The notes: a model not told the origin generated them from the sequence alone. Positions 44,895 through 55,786 are shown, counted from the first letter of the stretch. The stretch: DNA of 64,000 bases from Bdellovibrio bacteriovorus W (GCA_000525675.1 CP002190.1:1-64000); one strand, 5' to 3'. A program made the numbers and translations.

Positions 44895-46355
44895 TTGCCC
44901 ACATCTTTTTCTGAAGCTTACAAAGACTTTAAAGAGTCCTCATATACTGCGATCATTAGTGACCTGCACCTTACAGAGGCTGAACCCCTGCATCCGAAAT
45001 ATCCTTTATGGAAAAAATTTAAGACAAAAGAATTTTTCTTTGATGATACGTTTGCAGAATTTCTAGATTATCTTGAAAAAAAGGCTGAAGGAAATCCTGT
45101 CGAGTTGATTCTCAACGGTGATATTTTCGATTTTGATAGTGTGCTCAACTTACCGGAAGAACCTGTTTTTCGCGTGAGCTGGCTTGAAAAGCATCGCGGT
45201 CTCTATCCAAGAGAAGAGCGATCTCGACATAAAATTGAAGTTATTCTTAGAGATCATCCTATCTTTGTAAAAGCGATTCGTGAATTTGCTTTAAGAAACA
45301 ATCGAGTTATTTTTGTGATGGGCAATCATGATTTGGAACTGCACTTTTCTGCCGTTCAACATGAGATCATGAAGAGCCTGGATTTACCGCCGTCGGCGCG
45401 AGGTCAGGTCCGCTTTGTGGAATGGTTTTACATCAGTAACCAAGACACCCTGATTGAACATGGCAATCAGTACGATCCTTATTGCATGTGTGAAGATCCC
45501 GTGAACCCATATGTGCGTGGTTATAATTATATTTCTTTGAAGCTTCCCTTTGGGAATTTAGCCTGTCGTTATATTTTAAACGGCATGGGATTTATCAATC
45601 CCCATGTGGATTCGAATTATATTATGACGTTGCCTCAATATATTCGTTTCTTTTTTAAATATATGGCGAAGGCTCAGCCGGGTTTGGTATTTACGTGGTT
45701 TTGGGGATCGGTAGTTACTCTCTTGCATTCATTCTTTGACCGCCTCGCTTCTCCAATTCGCAATCCTTTAAAGATAGAAGATCGCGTTGCAGAAATCGCC
45801 TTGAAGGCCAATGCTGAGCCAAGAATGGTTCGAGAGTTGAAAGAACTTTTTGTCGCGCCAGCGGCGAGCAGTCACTTTCTCTTAGCCCGGGAGTTGTGGC
45901 TAGATCGCGCCTTTTTAATTTTCATTTCATTTTTCTTAATCTTTCAGGCCATGGTTTTTATTCGCTCCGTGTACTCGGTTTCATTTTTCTGGGCGTTTAT
46001 TCCACTGTTTCTTTTATTGCCATTCTTTCTTTTTTACAGCAAGTCCGTGACCTCGTTGGTTTCTGGTTACAAAGAGCCCGATGATCGAGTCCTGGCTATG
46101 GCAAGTGCCATCACTAAAGTGAATCGCATTGTTTTTGGTCACACACATCATGTTCGTCATGAGATAATCGGTTCGGTGGAGCATCTCAACAGTGGTTGTT
46201 GGTCACCGGCATTTTTGGATGTGGAATGTACGCAGCCACTTGATCAAAAAAACTACGTCTGGATTTCTCCTGCTGATGGAGGACAAAGACAGGCAGAGCT
46301 GTTGCAGTTTATGGACGGGAAATCGGAGATACAGAAAACATCTAAAAATGCATAA
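44895..46355 (+). CDS. Membrane-associated metallophosphoesterase
   Basis: A 486-aa calcineurin-like phosphoesterase. The metal motifs are in order: SDLHL, NGDIFDF, MGNHDLELHF, a histidine in EHGNQYDP, and GHTHHVRHE. Two transmembrane helices at about residues 335-385 interrupt the domain before the last motif. LpxH-like UDP-diacylglucosamine hydrolases share these motifs but lack such an insertion, so the substrate is open. TTG 44895, 4 bases after GGGAGGA, is the start. It is divergent from murD and lies upstream of the histone gene. Confidence 0.85.
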   Translation: MPTSFSEAYKDFKESSYTAIISDLHLTEAEPLHPKYPLWKKFKTKEFFFDDTFAEFLDYLEKKAEGNPVELILNGDIFDFDSVLNLPEEPVFRVSWLEKHRGLYPREERSRHKIEVILRDHPIFVKAIREFALRNNRVIFVMGNHDLELHFSAVQHEIMKSLDLPPSARGQVRFVEWFYISNQDTLIEHGNQYDPYCMCEDPVNPYVRGYNYISLKLPFGNLACRYILNGMGFINPHVDSNYIMTLPQYIRFFFKYMAKAQPGLVFTWFWGSVVTLLHSFFDRLASPIRNPLKIEDRVAEIALKANAEPRMVRELKELFVAPAASSHFLLARELWLDRAFLIFISFFLIFQAMVFIRSVYSVSFFWAFIPLFLLLPFFLFYSKSVTSLVSGYKEPDDRVLAMASAITKVNRIVFGHTHHVRHEIIGSVEHLNSGCWSPAFLDVECTQPLDQKNYVWISPADGGQRQAELLQFMDGKSEIQKTSKNA

Positions 46356-46442
46356 TATTGCGGCGCAAAAAGTTTTCATATTGTCAATCACAGGACCCTA
46401 TGCAAACCTTTTAGTGTTAAAAACACACGGATGGAGAATGAA

Positions 46443-46637
46443 ATGGCAGACGTACTTGTAGTAACTAGCAAAGTAAAAAAACTCATCAAAGAAAAAGGCG
46501 AAATGAACACTTCCGCTGAAACTATTGACGTGCTTAGCAAGGCTATTGAGCAACTATGCTTAAAAGGTGTTGAAAGCGCTAAAGCGGATGGCCGTAAAAC
46601 AGTAATGGCTCGTGATATCGTTATCGATCACCTTTAA
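46443..46637 (+). CDS. Bacterial histone (HBb/Bd0055-type histone-fold protein)
   Basis: A 64-aa protein that is almost entirely one histone fold: helix 1 (KVKKLIKEK), loop, long helix 2 (SAETIDVLSKAIEQLCLKGVE), loop with GRKTVM, and helix 3 (ARDIVIDHL). The GRKTV-x-x-x-DI pattern matches archaeal histones and the B. bacteriovorus histone Bd0055, which is abundant in that organism and forms a DNA-binding dimer. GGAG at 6-base spacing selects ATG 46443 over ATG 46431. It is a single gene with its own terminator, directly after a metallophosphoesterase gene and convergent with ligA, and is likely a chief nucleoid protein. Confidence 0.93.
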   Translation: MADVLVVTSKVKKLIKEKGEMNTSAETIDVLSKAIEQLCLKGVESAKADGRKTVMARDIVIDHL

Positions 46638-46667
46638 TTTTTTCTTTTAAAAATTATTGAATTAAAG

Positions 46668-46695
46668 AACCCACCTTGCGAGGTGGGTTTTTTGT
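46668..46695. terminator. Terminator shared by the histone gene and ligA
   Basis: AACCCACCT and AGGTGGGTT form a 9-bp stem around TGCG, followed by TTTTGTTTT. It lies between convergent genes; the strong T-run serves the histone transcript. Confidence 0.93.
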
Positions 46696-46696
46696 T

Positions 46697-48715
<2,019 letters not shown>

Positions 48716-48847
48716 TTATAACTGGAGTTTCGGGGCGTCCATCAGTTTTAGGGAGTCGGTTAATAAATCTTTTCTTGAAGCGCCGCCCAGAGTGACAGAA
48801 CGACTGTTAACAGTATATTTTATTGCAAATCCTAAAGGGGAGTTATT

Positions 48848-49129
48848 GTGATCGACAAAAGTCAAATCGAGCATATTGCAAATTTAGCTCGACTAAAAAT
48901 TTCAGAAGAAGAAGCTCAGTCCTATAGCGAGCAACTAAGTAAGGCTTTGGCACACTTTGAAAAAATCAGCCAAGTACCAACAGAGGGCGTAGAGCCTCTT
49001 GTGACACCAACAGAAATTGAAGCTTTCTGGCGCGAAGATGAAGTTCAAAAAGAATTCACGGCAGAAGAAATGTTACAGAACGCGCCTTCACGCGTTGGCA
49101 ATCTATTTAAAGTGCCACCGGCAATTTAA
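48848..49129 (+). CDS. gatC: Aspartyl/glutamyl-tRNA amidotransferase subunit C
   Basis: GatC is the small subunit that stabilises GatA in the amidotransferase converting misacylated Asp-tRNA(Asn) or Glu-tRNA(Gln) to the correct form. The 93 aa include HIANLARLKISEEEAQSYSEQL and the C-terminal RVGNLFKVPPAI, both typical. It uses a GTG start with AAGGGG upstream. It is the first gene of gatCAB, 141 bases from divergent ligA. Confidence 0.94.
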   Translation: MIDKSQIEHIANLARLKISEEEAQSYSEQLSKALAHFEKISQVPTEGVEPLVTPTEIEAFWREDEVQKEFTAEEMLQNAPSRVGNLFKVPPAI

Positions 49130-49148
49130 TTTTTGGGAGTGATCTAAC

Positions 49149-50621
49149 GTGGATTTAACACACGCATCTATATCTGAAATCGCAGAAGCTGTTCGATCAA
49201 AAAAGGTCAGTGCCAAAGAAGTTGCGCAGCACTTCAAGGGCCGTATTGAGACTTTGGATAAGCAGTTAAACTCATTCACAACAATCAATGAGAATGCTTT
49301 AAAAGAAGCTGAAATTATCGACGCTAAAATAGCAAAAGGTGAAAATGTGGGGGCTCTTGCGGGAGTTCCTTTCGGCCTTAAAGAAATGTTTTGCACGAAG
49401 GGTCTACGCACGACTGCTGGATCGAAAATGTTAGAAAACTTTGTTCCACCTTATGACGCCACAGTTGTTAAGCGTCTCAAGGATGCGGGCATCGTTATTA
49501 TGGGAAAACTTAATCAAGATGAATTTGCAATGGGCTCTTCAAACGAGACCTCATATCATGGGGCTGCAAAGAATCCGTGGAATCTTGATTGTGTTCCTGG
49601 AGGAAGCTCAGGTGGTTCTGCCGCTGCACAATCAGCACGACTAGTTGCTGGAACTTTGGGAACTGATACGGGTGGGTCTATTCGTCAACCGTCTAACTTC
49701 TGCGGTATTGTAGGAGTGAAGCCTACATATGGCCGTGTGAGCCGTTATGGTATTGTTTCTTATGCTTCTTCATTGGATCAAGCTGGTCCGATGGTAAGCA
49801 CTGTGAAAGATGCCGCACTTACAATGGAAGTGATTTCAGGTTTTGACGAAATGGATTCTACGACCAGTCAAAGAGCAGTTCCTCAGTGGAGCAAAGATTT
49901 AACTGCGAACGTTAAGGGATTGAAAATCGGCTTGATGAAGGAATACTCGTCAGCGGGAATTCACCCTGACGTGCAAAAAACTGTAGATAAAGCTGTAGAG
50001 ACTTTGAAATCTATGGGTGCAGAAATTATCGAAGTTTCTGTTCCGTTAGTAGAACACGCCGTACCGGTTTATTATTTGGTTTCAGCTAGTGAAGCCTCTT
50101 CTAACTTAGCAAAGTATGATGGTGTCAAGTTTGGTTACCGTGCAAACTTTGAAAATCTATCAGCTATCAGCCTTGATGAATTCTATGGAAGAAATCGTGG
50201 CGAAGGATTTGGCTCTGAAGTTAAACGTCGAATCATGTTGGGAACATATTGTCTTTCCGCAGGATCTTATGACGCTTACTTTAGAAAAGCAGGACAAGTG
50301 CGCCGCTTGATCACAAATCAATTCATGGATGTATTCTCAAAGTGTGATGTTGTCCTAAGTGCTGTGACAACGGCGCCAGCATTTAAAATTGGCGAGCGCT
50401 CTTCAGATCCATTGACGATGTACTTGAATGACATCTTCACGACTTCGACGAATTTAGCAGGTCTGCCAGGAATGAGCGTTCCTTTTGGAATGTCTGAGCA
50501 AGGCTTGCCAATCGGCGTGCAGCTGACGGCGGGTCACTTTGAAGAACAAAAAATGCTGAATGTTGCTTGCGCTCTTGAGGGTGCTTCAGACGTGAAAGGA
50601 AAGCGTCCACATGTTATATAG
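49149..50621 (+). CDS. gatA: Aspartyl/glutamyl-tRNA amidotransferase subunit A
   Basis: GatA hydrolyses glutamine to supply ammonia. The amidase signature is present: the catalytic lysine in FGLKEMFCTKG, and the Ser-cisSer-Lys triad motif VPGGSSGGSAAA with GTDTGGSIRQPSNFCG. The 490 aa are normal. The start is GTG with GGGAG nine bases before. It overlaps gatB by 11 bases in a tight operon. The presence of gatCAB indicates indirect synthesis of Asn-tRNA, Gln-tRNA or both. Confidence 0.97.
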   Translation: MDLTHASISEIAEAVRSKKVSAKEVAQHFKGRIETLDKQLNSFTTINENALKEAEIIDAKIAKGENVGALAGVPFGLKEMFCTKGLRTTAGSKMLENFVPPYDATVVKRLKDAGIVIMGKLNQDEFAMGSSNETSYHGAAKNPWNLDCVPGGSSGGSAAAQSARLVAGTLGTDTGGSIRQPSNFCGIVGVKPTYGRVSRYGIVSYASSLDQAGPMVSTVKDAALTMEVISGFDEMDSTTSQRAVPQWSKDLTANVKGLKIGLMKEYSSAGIHPDVQKTVDKAVETLKSMGAEIIEVSVPLVEHAVPVYYLVSASEASSNLAKYDGVKFGYRANFENLSAISLDEFYGRNRGEGFGSEVKRRIMLGTYCLSAGSYDAYFRKAGQVRRLITNQFMDVFSKCDVVLSAVTTAPAFKIGERSSDPLTMYLNDIFTTSTNLAGLPGMSVPFGMSEQGLPIGVQLTAGHFEEQKMLNVACALEGASDVKGKRPHVI

Positions 50622-52041
50622 AGGTTATGAAGCTGTTATTGGTATCGAGATCCACGTTCAACTAAGTACAGCAACAAAGATGTTCTGCGCAGATTCGACA
50701 GCGTTCGATGCCGGAGATAATGAAAATACATCTCCGATCAGCGTTGGTATGCCAGGGACGCTGCCGACGTTAAACAAGAAGGCAGTAGAGTATTCAATCA
50801 AGACCGGTCTTGCATTGGGCTGTGAAATTCGCAAAAAATCCGTATTTGCGCGTAAGAATTATTTCTATCCAGATTTATCCAAGGGTTATCAGGTTTCTCA
50901 ACACGATGAACCTATCTGTGAAAATGGCTCCGTGACTTTTAAAGTCGACGGTGTTGAAAAGACTGTAACTATTTCTCGTGCTCATATGGAAGAAGATGCG
51001 GGTAAATCAAATCATCATGGTGAATACACGCTGATCAATTATAATCGCGCGGGAATTCCTTTGCTTGAGATTGTGACGGGACCAGATCTACGAACTCCAG
51101 CAGAAGCGGCCGAGTACGGTCGTACGATTCGTCAGATTGTGCGTTACTTGGATGTTTGTGATGGAAACCTCGAAGAGGGCTCTATGCGCTGCGATTGCAA
51201 CGTCTCTGTTCGTAAGCCAGGCGAAAAATTTGGAACAAGAGTAGAGATTAAGAATATCAATTCCTTTAGATTCGTTGAAAAGGCGATTGAGTTTGAAATT
51301 GATAGACAGATTGATGCTATTGAATCAGGTGAAAAGATCAATCAAGAGACTCGACTTTGGGATCCAGATAAAAATCGCACCGTAGCGATGCGTGCAAAAG
51401 AAGATGCTCAAGATTATAGATATTTCCCAGAGCCAGATCTTATGCCTGTCATTGTGACAGAGGCGATGCTTACTAAATATCGCAATGAACTGCCTGAGCT
51501 TCCAAGAGCGCGTGCATTTAGATTTCAAGAGTCCCACGGACTTCCAGAATATGATGCTTTAGTTTTAACTGCAGAAAAAGCTTTGGCTGATTTCTATGAA
51601 GAGACTGCAAAGGTATCTGGAAACTTCAAAGCTTCTTCAAACTGGGTGATGACAGAAGTTCTTCGTGAATTAAATCAGGCGAACCTAGATGTTTTAAGCT
51701 CCCCTATTAAGCCGGCGCAGCTTGGACAGATGATTGCCTTGATTGATAAAGGAACGATCTCTGGAAAGATTGCAAAGACTGTATTCCTTGAAATGTGGCA
51801 ATCAGGAAAAGATCCTGAGGTTATTGTTAAGGAAAAAGGTCTTGTACAGATTTCTGATCCGGCAGCGATCGAGAAAATTATCGATGAAGTCTTAGCAGCC
51901 AACGCGCAAAACGTTGAAGATCACAAAACGGGTAAGAAAAAGAATCTTTTTGGATTCTTTGTTGGTGCTGTGATGAAAGCTTCTAAGGGTCAGGCGAATC
52001 CCGAGCTTGTGAACAAGATTCTTTTGGAAAAATTGAAGTAA
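50611..52041 (+). CDS. gatB: Aspartyl/glutamyl-tRNA amidotransferase subunit B
   Basis: GatB binds the misacylated tRNA and phosphorylates or activates the carboxylate. It begins YEAVIGIEIHVQLST and has the characteristic LPTLNKKAVEYSIKTGLALGCEI, ARKNYFYPDLSKGYQVSQ and EEDAGKSNH. A C-terminal helical YqeY-like tail ends the protein (KGQANPELVNKILLEKL). The 476 aa are typical. Its stop overlaps the ppx/gppA start (TAATG). Confidence 0.97.
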   Translation: MLYRGYEAVIGIEIHVQLSTATKMFCADSTAFDAGDNENTSPISVGMPGTLPTLNKKAVEYSIKTGLALGCEIRKKSVFARKNYFYPDLSKGYQVSQHDEPICENGSVTFKVDGVEKTVTISRAHMEEDAGKSNHHGEYTLINYNRAGIPLLEIVTGPDLRTPAEAAEYGRTIRQIVRYLDVCDGNLEEGSMRCDCNVSVRKPGEKFGTRVEIKNINSFRFVEKAIEFEIDRQIDAIESGEKINQETRLWDPDKNRTVAMRAKEDAQDYRYFPEPDLMPVIVTEAMLTKYRNELPELPRARAFRFQESHGLPEYDALVLTAEKALADFYEETAKVSGNFKASSNWVMTEVLRELNQANLDVLSSPIKPAQLGQMIALIDKGTISGKIAKTVFLEMWQSGKDPEVIVKEKGLVQISDPAAIEKIIDEVLAANAQNVEDHKTGKKKNLFGFFVGAVMKASKGQANPELVNKILLEKLK

Positions 52042-52955
52042 TGAGAGTCGCAGCCCTTGATCTTGGATCAAATACATTTCTTTGCCTGATAGCGGATATC
52101 TCAGAGAACGGTGAATTCACTGTTGTTGAAGATAGATCTGAAGTCGTTAGACTAGGGCAAGATGTGGATAAGTCTGGGGAGTTTCATCCAGACGCTCTTT
52201 CAAGAGCAAGGGCCTGTCTTTCAGAATTCAAAAAAGTCATTGATGCAAAGAATGTGGATCATGTCCTAGCGGCTGCTACTTCAGCGGCTAGGGATGCGAA
52301 AAATGGCCACGAGCTATTTGCCATTGGGAATGATCTTGGAATTCCTATAGAAATTATCCCTGGGGATGATGAGGCGCGAGTTTCTTTTCAAGGGGCAACT
52401 CTGGGGCTCTCGCCCAAGCATCGACGTATGATTATTGATATCGGCGGAGGCTCAACGGAGCTAATCGTTGGCAAGGATCAACGCATCGAAGAGAAAATAA
52501 GTTTTGATATCGGTGGCGTGCGATTGACTGAAAGATTCATCACGCAGCAGCCGGTTCCTTTAGTGGATCAGAAAAATCTGGAAGAATATATTCAGACAAC
52601 GACAGAAAGATATCTTCAAAAACTTCAGACCATTGAGATTGAAGAGGTCATCGCCGTTGCGGGAACGCCGACGTCTATTGCGGCCATTGAGCTTGGTGGC
52701 TTTGATGCCATGAAGATTGATAGCTATGACTTTCCGGTAGAGCGTTTAGATTACTGGAAGAATATCTTCGCAACGACAACAGTCGAGGAAAAAAAGACTC
52801 GGTATCAACTTGGTGGTCGTGCTGATATCATTTTTGCAGGAACAGCAATTTTGTCGGCTGTGCTTCATAATTTGAAAATGAAATCATTCAGAGTCTCTAC
52901 GAAAGGTGTTCGCTATGGTGTTGCAATGGAGATTTTTAGACGCTTTAAAGTTTAA
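52041..52955 (+). CDS. Ppx/GppA-family exopolyphosphatase-like phosphatase
   Basis: A 304-aa member of the actin-like ATPase phosphatases that hydrolyse polyphosphate or the pppGpp 5' phosphate. The N-terminal phosphate loop reads AALDLGSNTFLCLIA, and the second loop is IIDIGGGSTELIVG. AGTPTSIAAI is the third signature. It lacks the C-terminal HD domain of E. coli GppA, so it is the short single-core form. It overlaps gatB at its start and the DUF192 gene at its end. Polyphosphate or stringent-response turnover is the expected role; the exact substrate is unknown. Confidence 0.88.
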   Translation: MRVAALDLGSNTFLCLIADISENGEFTVVEDRSEVVRLGQDVDKSGEFHPDALSRARACLSEFKKVIDAKNVDHVLAAATSAARDAKNGHELFAIGNDLGIPIEIIPGDDEARVSFQGATLGLSPKHRRMIIDIGGGSTELIVGKDQRIEEKISFDIGGVRLTERFITQQPVPLVDQKNLEEYIQTTTERYLQKLQTIEIEEVIAVAGTPTSIAAIELGGFDAMKIDSYDFPVERLDYWKNIFATTTVEEKKTRYQLGGRADIIFAGTAILSAVLHNLKMKSFRVSTKGVRYGVAMEIFRRFKV

Positions 52956-53397
52956 ATCTTTTGCGTTCGTTTTTTTAAGTCTATTTATTGTTCAATTTGC
53001 CTCTGCCAAAGAATCCTTTGAAAAAAAGAAGATCCAGCTTGGAAGCAAGACTTTAGTCGTAGAAGTGGCCCAGACCCCTGCTCAGTTCGAGCAAGGTCTT
53101 ATGGGACGAGAGTCCTTAGAGAAGGACTCGGGTATGCTGTTTATTTTTCCTAACGAGCAAACACGATTCTTTTGGATGAAGAACACACTAATTGATTTAT
53201 CTATCGCCTTCTTTAATAAAAAAGGTGAGCTCATCAATATCCAAGAAATGAAATCTGGAAAGGGCGTGTCGGACCACGACCTGCCCTCTTACGCCAGCGA
53301 AAAACCGGCGATGTATGCCCTTGAAATGGAATCAGGCTGGTTCGCAAGAAACAAAATCAAAGCCGGCGTGAAGATGAAGATCCTCAAATCCAATTAA
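52915..53397 (+). CDS. Exported DUF192 protein
   Basis: A 160-aa protein with an N-terminal signal peptide (ALKFKSFAFVFLSLFIVQFASA). A DUF192 domain follows, with KTLVVEVAQTPAQFEQGLMGRESLEKDSGMLFIFP, FWMKNTLIDLSIAF and YALEMESGWFARNKIKAG. DUF192 proteins are small secreted or periplasmic beta barrels of unknown role. AAAGG, 8 bases upstream, favours ATG 52915; the frame opens at GTG 52906. It overlaps ppx/gppA by 41 bases, implying coupled translation, and ends the gat operon run. Confidence 0.85.
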   Translation: MVLQWRFLDALKFKSFAFVFLSLFIVQFASAKESFEKKKIQLGSKTLVVEVAQTPAQFEQGLMGRESLEKDSGMLFIFPNEQTRFFWMKNTLIDLSIAFFNKKGELINIQEMKSGKGVSDHDLPSYASEKPAMYALEMESGWFARNKIKAGVKMKILKSN

Positions 53398-53512
53398 CTT
53401 AAGTCTAGGGAAAAAGGATTAATATTTGCCTGTATCCCGTGATTACTTTTAAAGTGTTAGTAACGCTGAACTGAAACAGAATGTTTCTTAGCATCACTCA
53501 AGGATGAAACAC

Positions 53513-54853
53513 ATGATAAAAAAACTCGCAATCTTATTAGCGTGCTTCGGCCTAGCCTTCCAGGTGACGAGCTGTACTTCTAAGAATAATCAAAGCGATT
53601 CTGATATCGCCGCTGATATGGATGCTGCTGATTTAGAAAGACTTGAGGGTGATGACGCTCTTGAGATCGCAGCCGATGATTCTCTTTTGAGTGATCACCT
53701 TCCAGAAGACGCTCTTGGCGAAACTCACACTGACACTTCTCTAGCAGATACGACTCCTTCTATGGATGTGGCGGATGTTGGTGATTCTTTGCCAGCAGAT
53801 CCGTTTGCGGAAACGACAGAGACAACTCCATCTTATACAGAGAGCACACCTTCTTATTCTGCTGATAGCTATGCCTCTTCTGAAACAGCAACATCTGTAG
53901 CCGATAACTCGACAACATTTGTTGATAACGAAGCCCCGGCTCCAAAAGTGAATATCCCCTTGCAAAAAGTCGCAGCTGAGCCTTGGAAAGTTGGAAAGAG
54001 CTGGTTTAATACAGTTTACTTCGCTCGCCCAGGCGATACTCTTGCAGGAATCAGCGAAAAAATTTATGGTTCAGATCGCACTTCAGAATTGAAGCGTGGT
54101 AACCCAACATACGCATCTCGTGAAGTACGTCCTGGAGATAAAGTTTATTACAACTCTCCAAATCGTCCAGACGACAATGCTAAGGTTTTAACTTATTTCG
54201 AAGACAACGGCATGACACCTGAAGTTTACGTAGCTCAATCAGGTGATAATATTCGTACACTTTCAAAAGATCTTTTAGGCTACGATGGGGCTTGGAAAGA
54301 AGTTTGGTCAAGCAATACGGTTGATTCCAAAGGCGCACTTCAAGCGGGAACTGAGCTTCGTTACTGGAGAAGTGCTGGCGGTGCTGCAATGGCACAGAAC
54401 AATCAACAGCAAGCTCCAACTGAAGACTACTCTCAGAGACAAGAGGTTGTAGGATCTATTCCTCCTCCACCAGCGCAAGATGCATATCAAGATCAGTATA
54501 TGAATCAAGGTGAAGATTACTCTCAGCAGGCTCAAGGTGATATTCCACCACCGCCGATGCCAGAGATGGATCATGGAGATATGGCTCCGCCACCGCCACC
54601 TCCGTCTGACTATGCATATGATAACAACATGGCTCCACCACCACCGCCACCAGTTGAATCGATCAATCCGCCAGCGCCTCCGCAGCAGCATTTAGCGGAA
54701 GATACGACGGGCGTGGACAATGATTCCACAATGGTTCTAGGAATTGTTGGGATTGCGGCAGCTGGCTTAGCAGCTCTAGTTGTGATTCGTAAGAAGCGCA
54801 GACAAAGAGAGCTTGAGCAGCAAGCAATGGATAACACTCACGTAGGTACATAA
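53513..54853 (+). CDS. LysM lipoprotein with proline-rich region and C-terminal membrane helix
   Basis: A 446-aa envelope protein. The signal peptide ends in the lipobox VTSC. An acidic low-complexity region reaches about residue 165. Two LysM domains follow at about 168-215 (PGDTLAGISEKIYG) and 239-285 (SGDNIRTLSKDLLG). A Pro/Gln/Tyr-rich stretch with EDYSQ and PPPPP repeats follows. A transmembrane helix at about 407-425 ends in VIRKKRRQRE. LysM binds peptidoglycan glycans, so the protein may span lipid anchor, wall and inner membrane. AAGGA favours ATG 53513 over 53504. A terminator follows. Confidence 0.85.
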   Translation: MIKKLAILLACFGLAFQVTSCTSKNNQSDSDIAADMDAADLERLEGDDALEIAADDSLLSDHLPEDALGETHTDTSLADTTPSMDVADVGDSLPADPFAETTETTPSYTESTPSYSADSYASSETATSVADNSTTFVDNEAPAPKVNIPLQKVAAEPWKVGKSWFNTVYFARPGDTLAGISEKIYGSDRTSELKRGNPTYASREVRPGDKVYYNSPNRPDDNAKVLTYFEDNGMTPEVYVAQSGDNIRTLSKDLLGYDGAWKEVWSSNTVDSKGALQAGTELRYWRSAGGAAMAQNNQQQAPTEDYSQRQEVVGSIPPPPAQDAYQDQYMNQGEDYSQQAQGDIPPPPMPEMDHGDMAPPPPPPSDYAYDNNMAPPPPPPVESINPPAPPQQHLAEDTTGVDNDSTMVLGIVGIAAAGLAALVVIRKKRRQRELEQQAMDNTHVGT

Positions 54854-54861
54854 TAATAAAC

Positions 54862-54897
54862 AAAAAGAGCGAGGGAAATCTCGCTCTTTTTGTTTTT
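54862..54897. terminator. Bidirectional terminator between LysM and PilZ genes
   Basis: AAAAAGAGCGAG and CTCGCTCTTTTT form a 12-bp stem around GGAAAT, with a T-run on both strands. Confidence 0.93.
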
Positions 54898-54913
54898 AGA
54901 AAAGATAATTGAT

Positions 54914-55282
54914 CTATCCGACCTTTTTAAAAATCGAATCCATCAGTGAGCGTCGATCTGTGCGATGGTTCTCAACAAAATAAATGAGATCATCGACGAT
55001 CTGAACGTCACGATTATTCGCCGGCATAAACTTAATGCCGCAGCCTGCGGAATTGGCCCAAATAACATGTGCAGCGACTTTTCTTTCCCGTCCAGCAACA
55101 ACGAAAACTAAATTTAGCTTTTCGTTGGCTCTAACGTTTCCACCTTCAAACTCAAGAAAGGCTCCAGTGATGCTAATATTCTTAAGCGTGCCTTTTGTTT
55201 CCTCGCGGGCATAGCTCCGCTTGAAAGAAACCTCTAGGTTAAGAGGGGTTCTTGGTGCCGGAACGTTGATTGTATCCTCCAC
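54914..55282 (-). CDS. PilZ-domain c-di-GMP-binding protein
   Basis: A 122-aa cytoplasmic PilZ protein. The cyclic-di-GMP motif is complete: RSYAR (RxxxR) followed by NISITGAF (the D/NxSxxG element). The beta barrel continues with KLNLVFVVAGRERKVAAHVIWA and CGIKFMP. It is a single-domain receptor likely to control motility, attachment or envelope functions by protein contact. Bdellovibrio is known to use c-di-GMP for its life-cycle switch. GTG 55282 follows AAGGAG at 6-base spacing. Confidence 0.9.
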   Translation of the reverse strand: MEDTINVPAPRTPLNLEVSFKRSYAREETKGTLKNISITGAFLEFEGGNVRANEKLNLVFVVAGRERKVAAHVIWANSAGCGIKFMPANNRDVQIVDDLIYFVENHRTDRRSLMDSIFKKVG

Positions 55283-55786
55283 TTATAACTCCTTATGCTT
55301 ATTATTATGATAACCTCCTTTCGGAAGTCTGAAATAAATGTTGAGCGGAAAAGTACAAAATATGAGCAAAGGGATTGGGTTTTTTGAAAACTCCTTGGAC
55401 ATTAGGGCTTTCAAAGTATGCGAATTGACGAATCTTTTTGAAAACTCGAAATATTGTGAATCTGTATCTACAAAAGTCTGGGAAGACGTGAAAGAGTCTC
55501 AAAAATAGAAAAAGTGACAAGATTTTAAGGCGGCGAAAGCCCTCTTGAGGCTGAATGAGTTTGCTAAAAGGCCATTGTTATCAATTGTTTATAATGAATT
55601 ATAGGCTCTGGTTGATTGAGGAAAAAAAATTATCCGAAAAAAGCTTTTCCATTGACAAGGCAAGGTCCTATCGCACAAAGTTAGGCTGTAACCGCGATAG
55701 TTTCGTTCCAATCGGATCAAGCTTCCAATCTTAATTTAGTTAGAGATCTTTCTTATTCCAGAGTTTCCCACACAAGGAGAATTTGT
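55283..55786. other. 504-base region between the PilZ gene and rho
   Basis: This gap holds one candidate short ORF (55338-55508). A TATAAT box with TTGT just before it (55590-55595) could be the rho promoter -10. AAGGAGA before the TTG start of rho is a strong ribosome site. An orphan AAAGGAGG on the minus strand at 55314-55321 has no start codon behind it. Nothing else is recognisable; the long leader of rho may take part in autoregulation, as in other bacteria. Confidence 0.4.
55338..55508 (+). CDS. Possible small protein (56 aa)
   Basis: A short reading frame starting ATG 55338 (or 55362) encodes a mixed-composition peptide with GIGFFENSLDIRAFKV, then ELTNLFENSKY and WEDVKESQK. The composition is protein-like and the frame has no early stop, but the ribosome site is weak (GGAAG at 10-base spacing). 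It is antisense to a 71-codon minus-strand frame that I regard as spurious. It could be a true small protein, a remnant or chance. Confidence 0.25.
   Translation: MLSGKVQNMSKGIGFFENSLDIRAFKVCELTNLFENSKYCESVSTKVWEDVKESQK

Noticed and set aside
46192-46461. Plus-strand frame spanning the metallophosphoesterase end and histone start
   Set aside because: Overlaps two well-supported genes in other frames and has no ribosome site.
54308-54691. Minus-strand Arg/Trp/Ile-rich frame opposite the LysM gene
   Set aside because: Composition is dictated by the proline- and glutamine-rich codons of the LysM protein on the other strand; no ribosome site.
55305-55520. 71-codon minus-strand frame between pilZ and rho
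   Set aside because: Phe/Arg-rich with no ribosome site or recognisable domain; antisense to a more protein-like short frame.
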